Below, one piece after another: positions 16,719 through 27,974 of a stretch of 64,000 nucleotides of DNA. Position numbers and translations under genes: made by a program. Positions within the stretch are counted from its first letter, which is position 1, and every line of letters starts with the position of its first letter. The stretch lies in NCBI RefSeq assembly GCF_003350405.1, contig NZ_QQAW01000009.1, forward strand, positions 62,001 through 126,000, in the 5' to 3' direction. The DNA is from Gluconacetobacter liquefaciens (GTDB lineage: Bacteria > Pseudomonadota > Alphaproteobacteria > Acetobacterales > Acetobacteraceae). The notes beneath the pieces were generated by a model, which did not search any database, was not told the origin of the DNA, and was given only the letters and a program-made list of their open reading frames with translations.

Positions 16719-18118
16719 GCGTGCGCAAGCAGCGGATCGCTGCCCGTTTCGGTGCGGCCGAGACATATGACGATGCGGCGCGGGTGCAGCGCCTGGTCGC
16801 CGCGCGGCTGGCCGAACGGATTGTCGCCGCCGGCAGCGCGCCCACGCGCATTCTGGAACTGGGATGCGGCACGGGGTTTCTGAGCCAGTATCTGCACCGC
16901 CTGTTTCCTGATGCGGACCTGACGGTGAGCGATCTGGCGCCGGAAATGCGCGACCGCGCGCTCTACCGTCTTGAGGGGCTGCATGGGCAGGGCGAAGTGC
17001 GCGGTCTGGTGCTGGATGCGGAGGCGCCGGAAGCGGCGGGCGGGGGATACGACCTGATCTGTTCCAGCCTGTCGATGCAGTGGTTTACGGACCGCGCCGC
17101 GACTCTGGCGCGACTGGCCGCCATGCTGGCGCCCGGCGGCATGATGGCGTTCTCCACCCTCTGCGACGGTAGCTTCGACGAGTGGCGGCTTGTTCATGCG
17201 GCCGCGGGCCAGGATTGCGCAATTCCGGCCTATCCGACCCCGGAGCGGCTGGCGGAGGATTGGCCGCATGTGGGGCAGGGGTTCTGGGAAGTCGAGACGA
17301 TTCTCGATCGTCCGGGAACGGCGCTGGCCTTTGTGCGCGAACTGCGCCAGATCGGCGCCTCGCTGCCGCGTGAGGGCGTGCGCCCGGTCGCGCCGGGTAT
17401 GATGCGCCGCCTGCTGCGCGATCTGGAAACGCCGTCGGGCGTGACGGTGACGTACGGCGTCGGCTACGGCTTGTTTCGGACGCCTGCACGCAAGGGGGTC
17501 TTCGTGACGGGCACGGATACCGGTGTCGGCAAGACGCTGGTATCGGCCTGCCTGGTTCGCGCCTGGGCGGCGGAGTATTGGAAGCCGTTCCAGACCGGAA
17601 TTGCCGAGGACATCGCGGACAGCGTGACGGTGACGGCGCTGGCCGGGCTGGAACCGGACCGCCTTCATCCACCCGCCGCGGTGCTGGCCGCGCCGCTTTC
17701 GCCTTTCGATGCCGCCGAACGGGAAAATATCGTGCTCGATACCGCCGCGTTGCGCCTGCCCGCTGCGCGGGGCGAACGGACGCTGGTCGTGGAAGGGGCG
17801 GGCGGCGTGATGGTGCCTGTTGCGCCGGATTGCATGATGATCGACCTGATCGCCCGCTTCGCGCTGCCGGTTGTACTGGTCGCGCGCAGCCAACTCGGGA
17901 CGATCAACCATACGCTGCTGACCTTGCAGGCCCTGCGTCAGCGGGGAGTTGCCATTGCCGGGGTGGTGCTGAACGGACCGCCATCCCCCGAAGCGCGACG
18001 CGCCATCAGCCTGTTTGGCGGCGCGCGGGTGCTGGCAGAATTTCCCCATCTGGACCGGATCGGCCCGGCGCAGGTCGATGAATTGGCCCGGTTGCTGCCG
18101 CCGTTCGAGGCGGTTTGA
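16715..18118 (+). CDS. Fused malonyl-ACP O-methyltransferase (BioC) and dethiobiotin synthetase (BioD)
   Basis: One uninterrupted 467-residue frame holds two biotin enzymes. Residues ~1-255 are BioC: KQRIAARFGAAETYDDAARVQ, SAM motif ILELGCGTGFLSQYL, and LSMQWFTDRAATLARL with the WF pair typical of BioC. Residues ~260-467 are BioD: P-loop GTDTGVGKT (266-274), WKPFQTG with the carbamate-forming lysine region, and VVEGAGGVMVP. BioC starts the pimeloyl chain by methylating malonyl-ACP; BioD closes the ureido ring with CO2 and ATP. The junction (~nt 17492) has no stop or start codon of its own. The start overlaps the previous stop (ATGA). Confidence 0.9.
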   Translation: MSVRKQRIAARFGAAETYDDAARVQRLVAARLAERIVAAGSAPTRILELGCGTGFLSQYLHRLFPDADLTVSDLAPEMRDRALYRLEGLHGQGEVRGLVLDAEAPEAAGGGYDLICSSLSMQWFTDRAATLARLAAMLAPGGMMAFSTLCDGSFDEWRLVHAAAGQDCAIPAYPTPERLAEDWPHVGQGFWEVETILDRPGTALAFVRELRQIGASLPREGVRPVAPGMMRRLLRDLETPSGVTVTYGVGYGLFRTPARKGVFVTGTDTGVGKTLVSACLVRAWAAEYWKPFQTGIAEDIADSVTVTALAGLEPDRLHPPAAVLAAPLSPFDAAERENIVLDTAALRLPAARGERTLVVEGAGGVMVPVAPDCMMIDLIARFALPVVLVARSQLGTINHTLLTLQALRQRGVAIAGVVLNGPPSPEARRAISLFGGARVLAEFPHLDRIGPAQVDELARLLPPFEAV

Positions 18119-18295
18119 AAGCGGGATTCCGACCGGCGACGTGATCCCGGTAGAATGTCGGGCGTTTGGGCGAGCGCGACGATCGGTTGTCTATGCCACG
18201 CCTTTTTCCGCACATTTTGTAACGCGGCATGCGCGATTGCGTCTGGATTTCGCCACAAGTGGGCAACATGATCCGCACCAGTAAAGGAGAATCCG

Positions 18296-18877
18296 GTGAA
18301 AGCAAAACTGATGACCGGCCTGGTTCTGGGCTGTCTGATTGTGGGTGCCTCGGGTACTGCTGACGCGCAACGTGCCCCGGATGGTTCCAATGGCTCTGGC
18401 AACGGCCCGGGCGTACATGATGGGCGCGGTGGTCCGGGTGATCGTGGCGATAGTCGTGGTCGCGGTGGCCCCGGCGGCGGGCCCGGCGCATATGACGGGC
18501 GTGGTGGGCCGGGTAATCGCGGCGGTGGTGGCCCCGGTGGCGGCCCTGGCGGCTATGACGGACGTGGCGGGCCGGGCGACCGGGGTGATCGTCGCGGTCC
18601 TGGTGGTCCCGGCGGCGGTCCTGGCTATGACCGTGGCGGACCGCAGTATGGCGGCGGCCGGATGTGGAGACGTGGGGACCGCTATGACGGGCCTCGTTCG
18701 GGCATGTGGCAGGTGCAGGATTGGCGGCGTTATCGCGGCCTTTATGCGCCGCCGCCCGGATATTACTGGGTCCAGTACGGAAACCAGTTTCTGCTGACGG
18801 CCCTGGCGACGGGTATTATTTCCAACGTGATCGCGAACTCTTATGGAGCGGGACCCATGGGACCGGCTCCTTACTGA
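18296..18877 (+). CDS. RcnB-family periplasmic protein with Gly/Arg repeats
   Basis: A 193-residue protein from GTG 18296, preceded by AAAGGAGA. A signal peptide (TGLVLGCLIVGASGTADA) is followed by ~100 residues of repeats built on DGRGGPGDRGD and GGPGGGPG. The C-terminal ~60 residues match RcnB: WRRGDRY, WRRYRGLYAPPPGYYWVQYG and FLLTALATGIISNVI. RcnB is a periplasmic protein tied to nickel/cobalt export in E. coli; most relatives have no known role. The gene stands alone and converges with lexA across two hairpins. Confidence 0.75.
   Translation: MKAKLMTGLVLGCLIVGASGTADAQRAPDGSNGSGNGPGVHDGRGGPGDRGDSRGRGGPGGGPGAYDGRGGPGNRGGGGPGGGPGGYDGRGGPGDRGDRRGPGGPGGGPGYDRGGPQYGGGRMWRRGDRYDGPRSGMWQVQDWRRYRGLYAPPPGYYWVQYGNQFLLTALATGIISNVIANSYGAGPMGPAPY
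18410..18625 (+). repeat. Gly-Pro-Arg-Asp coding repeats in the RcnB-like gene
   Basis: At least three imperfect units encode GxYDGRGGPGDRG and GGPGGGPG, with related codons (GGGCGTGGTGGGCCGGG, GGACGTGGCGGGCCGGG). Such a tract can expand or contract by slippage. The product segment is low-complexity and probably disordered. Confidence 0.6.
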
Positions 18878-18889
18878 CCACACTGACGG

Positions 18890-18910
18890 CCTGCCGCTTC
18901 GCGCGGCAGG
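18890..18910. terminator. Hairpin after the RcnB-like gene
   Basis: CCTGCCGC (18890-18897) pairs with GCGGCAGG (18903-18910) around TTCGC. It starts 12 bp after the stop codon and is followed closely by a second, longer hairpin; together they probably end transcription of the RcnB-like gene. Confidence 0.55.
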
Positions 18911-18924
18911 TCTCTGGTCCTTGA

Positions 18925-18957
18925 TGGTTCTGGAAGGCTGGCAGCCTTCCAGAACCA
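18925..18957. terminator. Perfect 15-bp stem-loop between convergent RcnB-like gene and lexA
   Basis: TGGTTCTGGAAGGCT (18925-18939) and AGCCTTCCAGAACCA (18943-18957) are perfect inverted copies separated by GGC. The position between converging stops suggests a bidirectional terminator. There is no uracil run on either side, so a role as an mRNA-end stabiliser or a repeated palindrome is also possible. Confidence 0.6.
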
Positions 18958-19005
18958 ACGGGCCCGAAGCTTCGTTGACGTCTCCGAGCCCCCTTAACGC
19001 CTTCA

Positions 19006-19752
19006 TCAATAACGGCGTAGCAAACCCACCAACGACCCCTGAATGCGCACCCGGTCGGACGGCACGATGCGTGATTCGTAACGTGCGTTGGCAGGTTCCA
19101 GGGCGATTGTGCTGCCACGTCGGCGTAGCCGTTTCAGCGTGACTTCCTGGTCGTCGATCAGTGCGACCACGATCTGTCCGTTATCGGCGGTGTCGCCCCG
19201 GCGGATGATGACGGTGTCGCCGTCGAGAATCCCGGCCTCGACCATCGAATCGCCGGCGACTTCCAGCGTGTAGTGATCGCCACGGCCCAGCAGGTTGATC
19301 GGAACCGAGACCTGGGCCCCGGTCTCGCGCAACGCCTCGATCGGCTGGCCGGCGGCGATACGGCCGTAGAACGGCAGGCTGACCGCCTCGGCATCGGTGG
19401 CGATGGGCGCGCCCGCCAGCCGGTTGGCGAAATCGCCCTTGATGACGTTGGGCACGAAGGAATGATCGACCGCGTCTGGCGCGGGGCTGGTCGCCATGGT
19501 GGCACCCGCAGGCTCCCGTGGCGTGGCGGGCGAGGCCATTTCCGGCAGGCGCAGGACCTCCAGCGCCCGGGCGCGGTGATGGCGGCGTTGCAGGAAACCG
19601 CGTTCCTCCAATGCCGAAATCAACCGGTGAATGCCGGATTTCGATCGCAGGTTCAGCGCATCCTTCATTTCGTCGAAGGAGGGGGAGAACCCGGTCTGTT
19701 TCAGGTGCCGATCGATGAACAGCAGCAGTTCATGTTGCTTGCGCGTCAGCAT
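19006..19752 (-). CDS. lexA: LexA repressor
   Basis: A 248-residue SOS repressor from ATG 19752 (GTG 19758 is the only nearby alternative). The DNA-binding domain starts [20 protein letters not shown], and [23 protein letters not shown] is the winged helix (key blocks [17 protein letters not shown]). The self-cleavage bond is Ala134-Gly135 in IAAGQPIE, with Ser169 in GDSMVEAG and Lys207 in VTLKRL. It is longer than E. coli LexA because of a Pro/Ala linker (~70-105), usual for alphaproteobacteria. Two SOS boxes lie upstream, so it should repress itself. Confidence 0.97.
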   Translation of the reverse strand: MLTRKQHELLLFIDRHLKQTGFSPSFDEMKDALNLRSKSGIHRLISALEERGFLQRRHHRARALEVLRLPEMASPATPREPAGATMATSPAPDAVDHSFVPNVIKGDFANRLAGAPIATDAEAVSLPFYGRIAAGQPIEALRETGAQVSVPINLLGRGDHYTLEVAGDSMVEAGILDGDTVIIRRGDTADNGQIVVALIDDQEVTLKRLRRRGSTIALEPANARYESRIVPSDRVRIQGSLVGLLRRY

Positions 19753-19808
19753 TGGCACCCCGTGACCCAGTCGTTCCGTCAGTCGGCCAATCCGTTGTCA
19801 ACAGAAGG

Positions 19809-19823
19809 GAACAAACAGGAAAC
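19809..19823. promoter_or_regulatory. Imperfect SOS box at lexA
   Basis: GAAC-AAACAGG-AAAC matches the alphaproteobacterial LexA site (GAAC-N7-GAAC, equal to GTTC-N7-GTTC on the other strand) with one mismatch in the second half. It is ~57 bp upstream of the lexA start, between it and the perfect box. Confidence 0.55.
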
Positions 19824-19834
19824 CGCCTTGTTGT

Positions 19835-19849
19835 GTTCTATATTGGTTC
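19835..19849. promoter_or_regulatory. Perfect SOS box upstream of lexA
   Basis: GTTC-TATATTG-GTTC is an exact match to the alphaproteobacterial LexA operator GTTC-N7-GTTC. It lies in the 139-bp spacer between moeA and lexA, 83 bp before the lexA start, and is on the right scale to overlap the lexA promoter and give autorepression. Confidence 0.85.
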
Positions 19850-19891
19850 CCACCCGGTCGTCAATATCATTGCCGTTATGGAAATGGGGGA

Positions 19892-21097
19892 TCAGATCGA
19901 GAGTGTGTCCAGCCTGATGATCCGGCAAGGCTCGCCTGCGCGTGCGGGGGACGCATGTGGCGGCCGCATGATCAGGGCCTCGCTGCGGGCCAGTATGTGC
20001 AGCATTGCCGAATCCTGTCGGCTAAAGGCCGTCGCGATCAGGCCGCCATCCGGCGCACGGGAGAGCGTAGCGCGCAGATAATCGGCCCGCCGGTCGTTCT
20101 CCGGCAGGTCGCCGCCCAGACTCGCCAGATCCTCGGGCAGGTGCGGGGTCGTGTGCCCGGCCAGGGTGCGAATCGCCGGCAGGGCGAAGACCAGGCCGCA
20201 GACCAGGGCGGCCACCGGATTGCCCGGCAGCCCCAGGACCGGCACCCGGCCGATCCGGCCATGCATCAGCGGCTTGCCGGGACGCATGGCGATCTTCCAG
20301 AAATCGACCGAGAGCCCGATCTGCTCCAGCCCCTGTTGCACCAGGTCGTAGCGGCCGACGCTGGCGCCCCCTGCGGTCAGCAGCAGGTCGGCGGTTTCGA
20401 TCCCCTGGGCCAGGCGCGCGATATCCGATGTGGTATCCCGTGCGGACGGGAGCATGACCGGTATGCCGCCGCAGGCGCGCACGAGGGCGGCAAGCATCGG
20501 GGTATTGGAGTTGGCGATGCCGCCCGGCGCGATCGGTTCGCCCGGCAGCGCGATTTCGTCGCCTGTGGAGAGGATGGCCACGACCGGGCGTCGGTGCACG
20601 GGAACCCAGGCGTGGTTCGCCGCCGCCGCTAGCCCGATATCCCGTGCCGTCAGTGCCCGTCCGGCCGGGACGACGATCTGCCCCTGGGCGAAATCCTGTC
20701 CCCGGCGGCGGATATACTGCCCGGAAGCCGGCGGAACGGTGACCGTGACCGCCTTTTGATCCTCATGGGCGTTTTCCTGGATCAGAATCGCGTCGGCGCC
20801 ATCGGGAACCAGGCTGCCTGTATAGATACGCACGGTTTCACCGGGGCCGACTTGGCCGGAGAAGGGATGGCCCGCCGGGCTCTCGCCCACCAGCGACAGG
20901 ATGCTGTCCGGCATGCAATCGGCTGCCCGCACCGCATAGCCATCCATGGACGAGACATCGGCCGGCGGGTTGTCCAGCCGGGCAAAGATGTCGGTGGCGG
21001 CGATTCGTCCCCAGGAATCGGCCAGCGGTACCAGTTCCGGCCCCGTGGGTACGAGATCTGCCAGGATACGTGCCTGGGCTTCGGCGACACTCAGCAT
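19892..21097 (-). CDS. moeA: Molybdopterin molybdenumtransferase MoeA
   Basis: A 401-residue MoeA, which inserts molybdate into adenylylated molybdopterin. The N-terminal LSVAEAQARILADL, then NPPADVSSMDGYAVRA, VRIYTGSLVPDGADAIL, RRGQDF, ILSTGDEI, GGIANSNTPML, LLTAGGASVGRYDLVQ and VLGLPGNPVAALV are standard MoeA motifs. ATG 21097 gives normal length. It is upstream of lexA on the same strand. In many alphaproteobacteria moeA and lexA follow trpC-moaC directly; here moaC is ~13 kb away on the other strand. Confidence 0.95.
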   Translation of the reverse strand: MLSVAEAQARILADLVPTGPELVPLADSWGRIAATDIFARLDNPPADVSSMDGYAVRAADCMPDSILSLVGESPAGHPFSGQVGPGETVRIYTGSLVPDGADAILIQENAHEDQKAVTVTVPPASGQYIRRRGQDFAQGQIVVPAGRALTARDIGLAAAANHAWVPVHRRPVVAILSTGDEIALPGEPIAPGGIANSNTPMLAALVRACGGIPVMLPSARDTTSDIARLAQGIETADLLLTAGGASVGRYDLVQQGLEQIGLSVDFWKIAMRPGKPLMHGRIGRVPVLGLPGNPVAALVCGLVFALPAIRTLAGHTTPHLPEDLASLGGDLPENDRRADYLRATLSRAPDGGLIATAFSRQDSAMLHILARSEALIMRPPHASPARAGEPCRIIRLDTLSI

Positions 21098-21162
21098 CGG
21101 TCCCAATTCTCCCTTATTCGGCGGGCATGCACACATATCTGCTCGATTCGTGCGACTAACGC

Positions 21163-21168
21163 TTGACC
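21163..21168 (+). promoter_or_regulatory. Possible -35 element of the rpmG promoter
   Basis: TTGACC is ~89 bp upstream of rpmG. A recognisable -10 is not clear at 16-18 bp (CATTTT), so this is a weak suggestion only, made because the gene needs its own promoter after the divergent moeA start. Confidence 0.25.
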
Positions 21169-21256
21169 TGAGGGCTCTGTATGCGCATTTTCCGCCGACT
21201 TGAACCACTGCTGCACCTGATTGTTCCAGCAGCGGCGGAGCAGTGCTGAGGATTCC

Positions 21257-21424
21257 ATGGCCAAGACCAACACCATTCAGATCAAGCTCGTCTCGTCGGC
21301 AGACACCGGGTATTTCTACGTCACGAAGAAGAATGCCCGTGCCCAGACCGGCAAGCTCGAGATGCGGAAATACGACCCCGTTGCGCGCAAGCATGTGGCC
21401 TTCCGCGAAGCGAAGATCAAATAA
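21257..21424 (+). CDS. rpmG: Large ribosomal subunit protein bL33
   Basis: A 55-residue ribosomal protein L33. [20 protein letters not shown] opens it and [20 protein letters not shown] and [11 protein letters not shown] complete the family pattern. It lacks the CxxC pairs of zinc-binding L33 forms, as expected for this type. ATG 21257 follows TGAGGA with good spacing. The gene is alone between divergent moeA and a clear terminator. Confidence 0.97.
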   Translation: MAKTNTIQIKLVSSADTGYFYVTKKNARAQTGKLEMRKYDPVARKHVAFREAKIK

Positions 21425-21430
21425 TCCGCT

Positions 21431-21457
21431 CTATCCCGCGCGTTGCGCGTGGGATAG
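21431..21457 (+). repeat. Hairpin directly after rpmG
   Basis: CTATCCCGCGC (21431-21441) pairs with GCGTGGGATAG (21447-21457), with one G-T wobble, around a short loop. It begins 7 bp after the rpmG stop and precedes the T-run terminator, so it may protect the short mRNA end. Confidence 0.5.
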
Positions 21458-21469
21458 GTCGAAAAAAGA

Positions 21470-21502
21470 GGCCGGACATCCTGCGGGGTGCCCGGCCTTT
21501 TT
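21470..21502 (+). terminator. Intrinsic terminator of rpmG
   Basis: GGCCGG (21470-21475) pairs with CCGGCC (21492-21497), extended by CATCC/GGGTG inside, and is followed directly by five T. It is a canonical rho-independent terminator 45 bp after rpmG. Confidence 0.85.
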
Positions 21503-21633
21503 CGTTTCAGGAGTTGGTACGCGCGTGCGCTTGGTGGCGGCTGTTTGAAAATTCAGCCTCCCGAGCGAGAGTGCTGCGAAGCGCGGAAAATATCCCTCAG
21601 GATCGCCGGCGGGATGACGTTGCAGGCAGCCGC

Positions 21634-21963
21634 TTAGAATAGCCGGTCGTGCGGGCCGTAGGGGATGACGAGTTCGCCGGGCCGCGCCAGGTTCAGCATC
21701 GCGCGTGACCGTTCGTCCAGCGTATCGCGGTCCAGTGCTTTTTCCTTCAGCCCACTGACCCGGCGGGTCCAGGCATTCTGTTCCGAGACCGCGTCCATCT
21801 GTGCGGCGCGGGCCTCGTCCAGCAGGTGCAACTGTGCCTGATAGCTGTGAATGCCGTGGTCGCCCTGCATGGCGTTGACGCCGAAATAGGCGGTAAGGCC
21901 GATGAACAGGGAAGGGGGGACGACCATACGGAGGGTCCGCCGCACAATCCGGCCGATCTGCAT
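21634..21963 (-). CDS. FtsB/DivIC-like septum formation initiator
   Basis: A 109-residue bitopic protein from ATG 21963 (a longer start at 21981 is possible). A basic N-terminus (IGRIVRRTLRMV) precedes one membrane segment (PPSLFIGLTAYFGVNAM), then a coiled-coil-like region (LHLLDEARAAQMDAVSEQN) and the C-terminal DERSRAMLNLARPGELVI that marks the DivIC/FtsB family. FtsB acts with FtsL and FtsQ in the divisome. Position beside eno matches the eno-ftsB pairing found in many proteobacteria. Confidence 0.85.
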   Translation of the reverse strand: MQIGRIVRRTLRMVVPPSLFIGLTAYFGVNAMQGDHGIHSYQAQLHLLDEARAAQMDAVSEQNAWTRRVSGLKEKALDRDTLDERSRAMLNLARPGELVIPYGPHDRLF

Positions 21964-22014
21964 GGTCAGTCTTTCTCCCATTTCAGCCTGCTACCAAATC
22001 TGTTGTGTACTATC

Positions 22015-22066
22015 CCCGATTCGGCGGCGGCGGGAAACAGTTTTCCGCGTATGCCGCCGAATCGGG
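22015..22066 (-). terminator. Long stem-loop between eno and the FtsB-like gene
   Basis: CCCGATTCGGCGGC (22015-22028) and GCCGCCGAATCGGG (22053-22066) pair perfectly over 14 bp. Inside, GCGGGAAA (22030-22037) pairs with TTTTCCGC (22041-22048) with one wobble around CAG. It begins 9 bp after the eno stop on the minus strand and would be a very stable 52-nt structure, likely terminating or protecting the eno mRNA. Confidence 0.75.
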
Positions 22067-22075
22067 CCAAAGTCT

Positions 22076-23499
<1,424 letters not shown>

Positions 23500-23538
23500 C
23501 GAGCCAAGCGATAATAGCAGGGCAGGAGGAAGAAGAAC

Positions 23539-24012
23539 ATGAAACGCCTGCCGCTTCCAACGGTTCTGATGGGAATTGTCAGCCCGATTCCAGCCATCGC
23601 CCTTGCCGTAGGAGGACTGTTTTCCTCCGGCGCGGTGCCGGGCATGACCATGGGGCTGGTGGAATATGCCGCCCTGGTGCTGGCCTTCAGCGGCGCCGTG
23701 CATTGGGGGCTGGCGCTGGACCGTCCCATGTTGATCACGGGGACGCGTCTGGACACGGGGCGCGACAATCGGCGGCTGCTGATGGGGGCTCTGCCATTGC
23801 CGCTCGGCTGGCTGGCCTGCCATGCAACTTTCCTTGGCCATGTGTCGATCGGGCTGGCTGTGCTGCTGGCGGGATTTTTCGGGTTGTTCCTGGCAGAGCG
23901 GGCGGCGTGGCGCCGGGGAGAACTGCCTTCGGGCTATCTGGCCCTGCGGTTGTGGCTTACCGCCGTCTTCATGGCCTGCCTGGGGCTGGCGATGCTGGTC
24001 AGTCTGTCCTGA
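23539..24012 (+). CDS. DUF3429 family membrane protein
   Basis: A 157-residue protein with four or five hydrophobic helices (ILs such as VLMGIVSPIPAIALAVGGLF, EYAALVLAFSGAVHWGLAL, LPLPLGWLAC, GLAVLLAGFFGLFLAE, LTAVFMACLGLAMLV). The segment YAALVLAFSGAVHWG is the DUF3429 hallmark. Function is unknown; the family is widespread in proteobacteria and sometimes linked to ubiquinone or respiratory genes. GGAGGAAGAAGAAC gives a strong ribosome site. It diverges from eno. Confidence 0.8.
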   Translation: MKRLPLPTVLMGIVSPIPAIALAVGGLFSSGAVPGMTMGLVEYAALVLAFSGAVHWGLALDRPMLITGTRLDTGRDNRRLLMGALPLPLGWLACHATFLGHVSIGLAVLLAGFFGLFLAERAAWRRGELPSGYLALRLWLTAVFMACLGLAMLVSLS

Positions 24013-24069
24013 CAGTCTTGCGGCACTGCGCGCGGACTCGCCGCCCGCGCGCAGTGCCGGCCGGATTGC

Positions 24070-26971
<2,902 letters not shown>

Positions 26972-27006
26972 TCTCGACTTCCGATAGGGCGGCGCAGACC
27001 GACCGT

Positions 27007-27750
27007 TTACAGGTCAATGGCGGCGCGGACAATCGGCAGAAATGCGTCCGCCTTCAGGCTGGCACCACCCACCAGCGCACCACCGACCTCCGCGATCGGC
27101 AGAATGGTGGGGGCTTCGCGCCCATTGACCGACCCGCCATAGAGAATCCGCATGGTCTTCCCGGCCTCGCCGAACTGGCGCGTGAGCTCGGCGCGGATGA
27201 AGCCCATCATGTCCGCGATGTCCTGCGTCGATGCCGGCACGCCCGAGCCGATGGCCCAGATCGGCTCATAGGCCACGATGCCGTTGAAATTGTCGGGCAG
27301 CGAGCCCTTGATCTGCCAGCCGACGGCGTCCTGATACTCGCCAGCGGCGCGCTGGTCGGCGCTCTCGCCGATGCAGACGATCGGCGTCAGGCCGGCTTCC
27401 ATCGCGGCCACGGCCTTCTCGCGCACCGTTTCGTCGAGCTCGCCATGTTCCCGCCGACGCTCGGAATGGCCGAGGATGACGTATTCCACGCCCAGTTCGG
27501 CCAGCATGGCGGCCGAGATATCGCCGGTATGCGCGCCCGACGGTTCGTGATGGCAGTTCTGGGCACCCAGCGCGATGCCGGTGCCCTTCAGCAGGGGCCC
27601 TATGGCCGCCAGTTGGGTGAAGGGCGGGCAGACCACCACCGGCGGCGGGTTGGGAATGGCTTTCAGACCCTGTGCGATCGCGCTCACGAGGTCGCGCGAC
27701 GGGGCTGTGAGCCCGTTCATCTTCCAGTTGCCGACGATCATCTGCCTCAT
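27007..27750 (-). CDS. tpiA: Triose-phosphate isomerase
   Basis: A 247-residue TIM-barrel enzyme interconverting dihydroxyacetone phosphate and glyceraldehyde 3-phosphate. IVGNWKMNG holds the substrate lysine, LGHSERR the catalytic histidine, AYEPIWAIGSG the catalytic glutamate, and ILYGGSVNG the phosphate loop. ATG 27750 is chosen for its family-typical start MRQMIVGNWKMNG; the frame stays open upstream without coding character. secG follows 35 bp on. Confidence 0.97.
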   Translation of the reverse strand: MRQMIVGNWKMNGLTAPSRDLVSAIAQGLKAIPNPPPVVVCPPFTQLAAIGPLLKGTGIALGAQNCHHEPSGAHTGDISAAMLAELGVEYVILGHSERRREHGELDETVREKAVAAMEAGLTPIVCIGESADQRAAGEYQDAVGWQIKGSLPDNFNGIVAYEPIWAIGSGVPASTQDIADMMGFIRAELTRQFGEAGKTMRILYGGSVNGREAPTILPIAEVGGALVGGASLKADAFLPIVRAAIDL

Positions 27751-27974
27751 GTGGCTTGATCCCTTAGTTTGTATTGTGGGGCCATGTGCGCCGCCCGGTC
27801 GCCGATACCGTACACCATGCGCACCGCGCCAGCACAATGGCCACGCGCCAACGCGGCACCCGCGCATAGGGTTCTGGTCAATCGCGGGCCGTATCCTTAT
27901 GGTGCCCGGCCGAATAAGGCGGCCATCCGGTCGCCATAGTCGCTTGTGCCGCCTTCGCCCGGATATTGCCGTTC

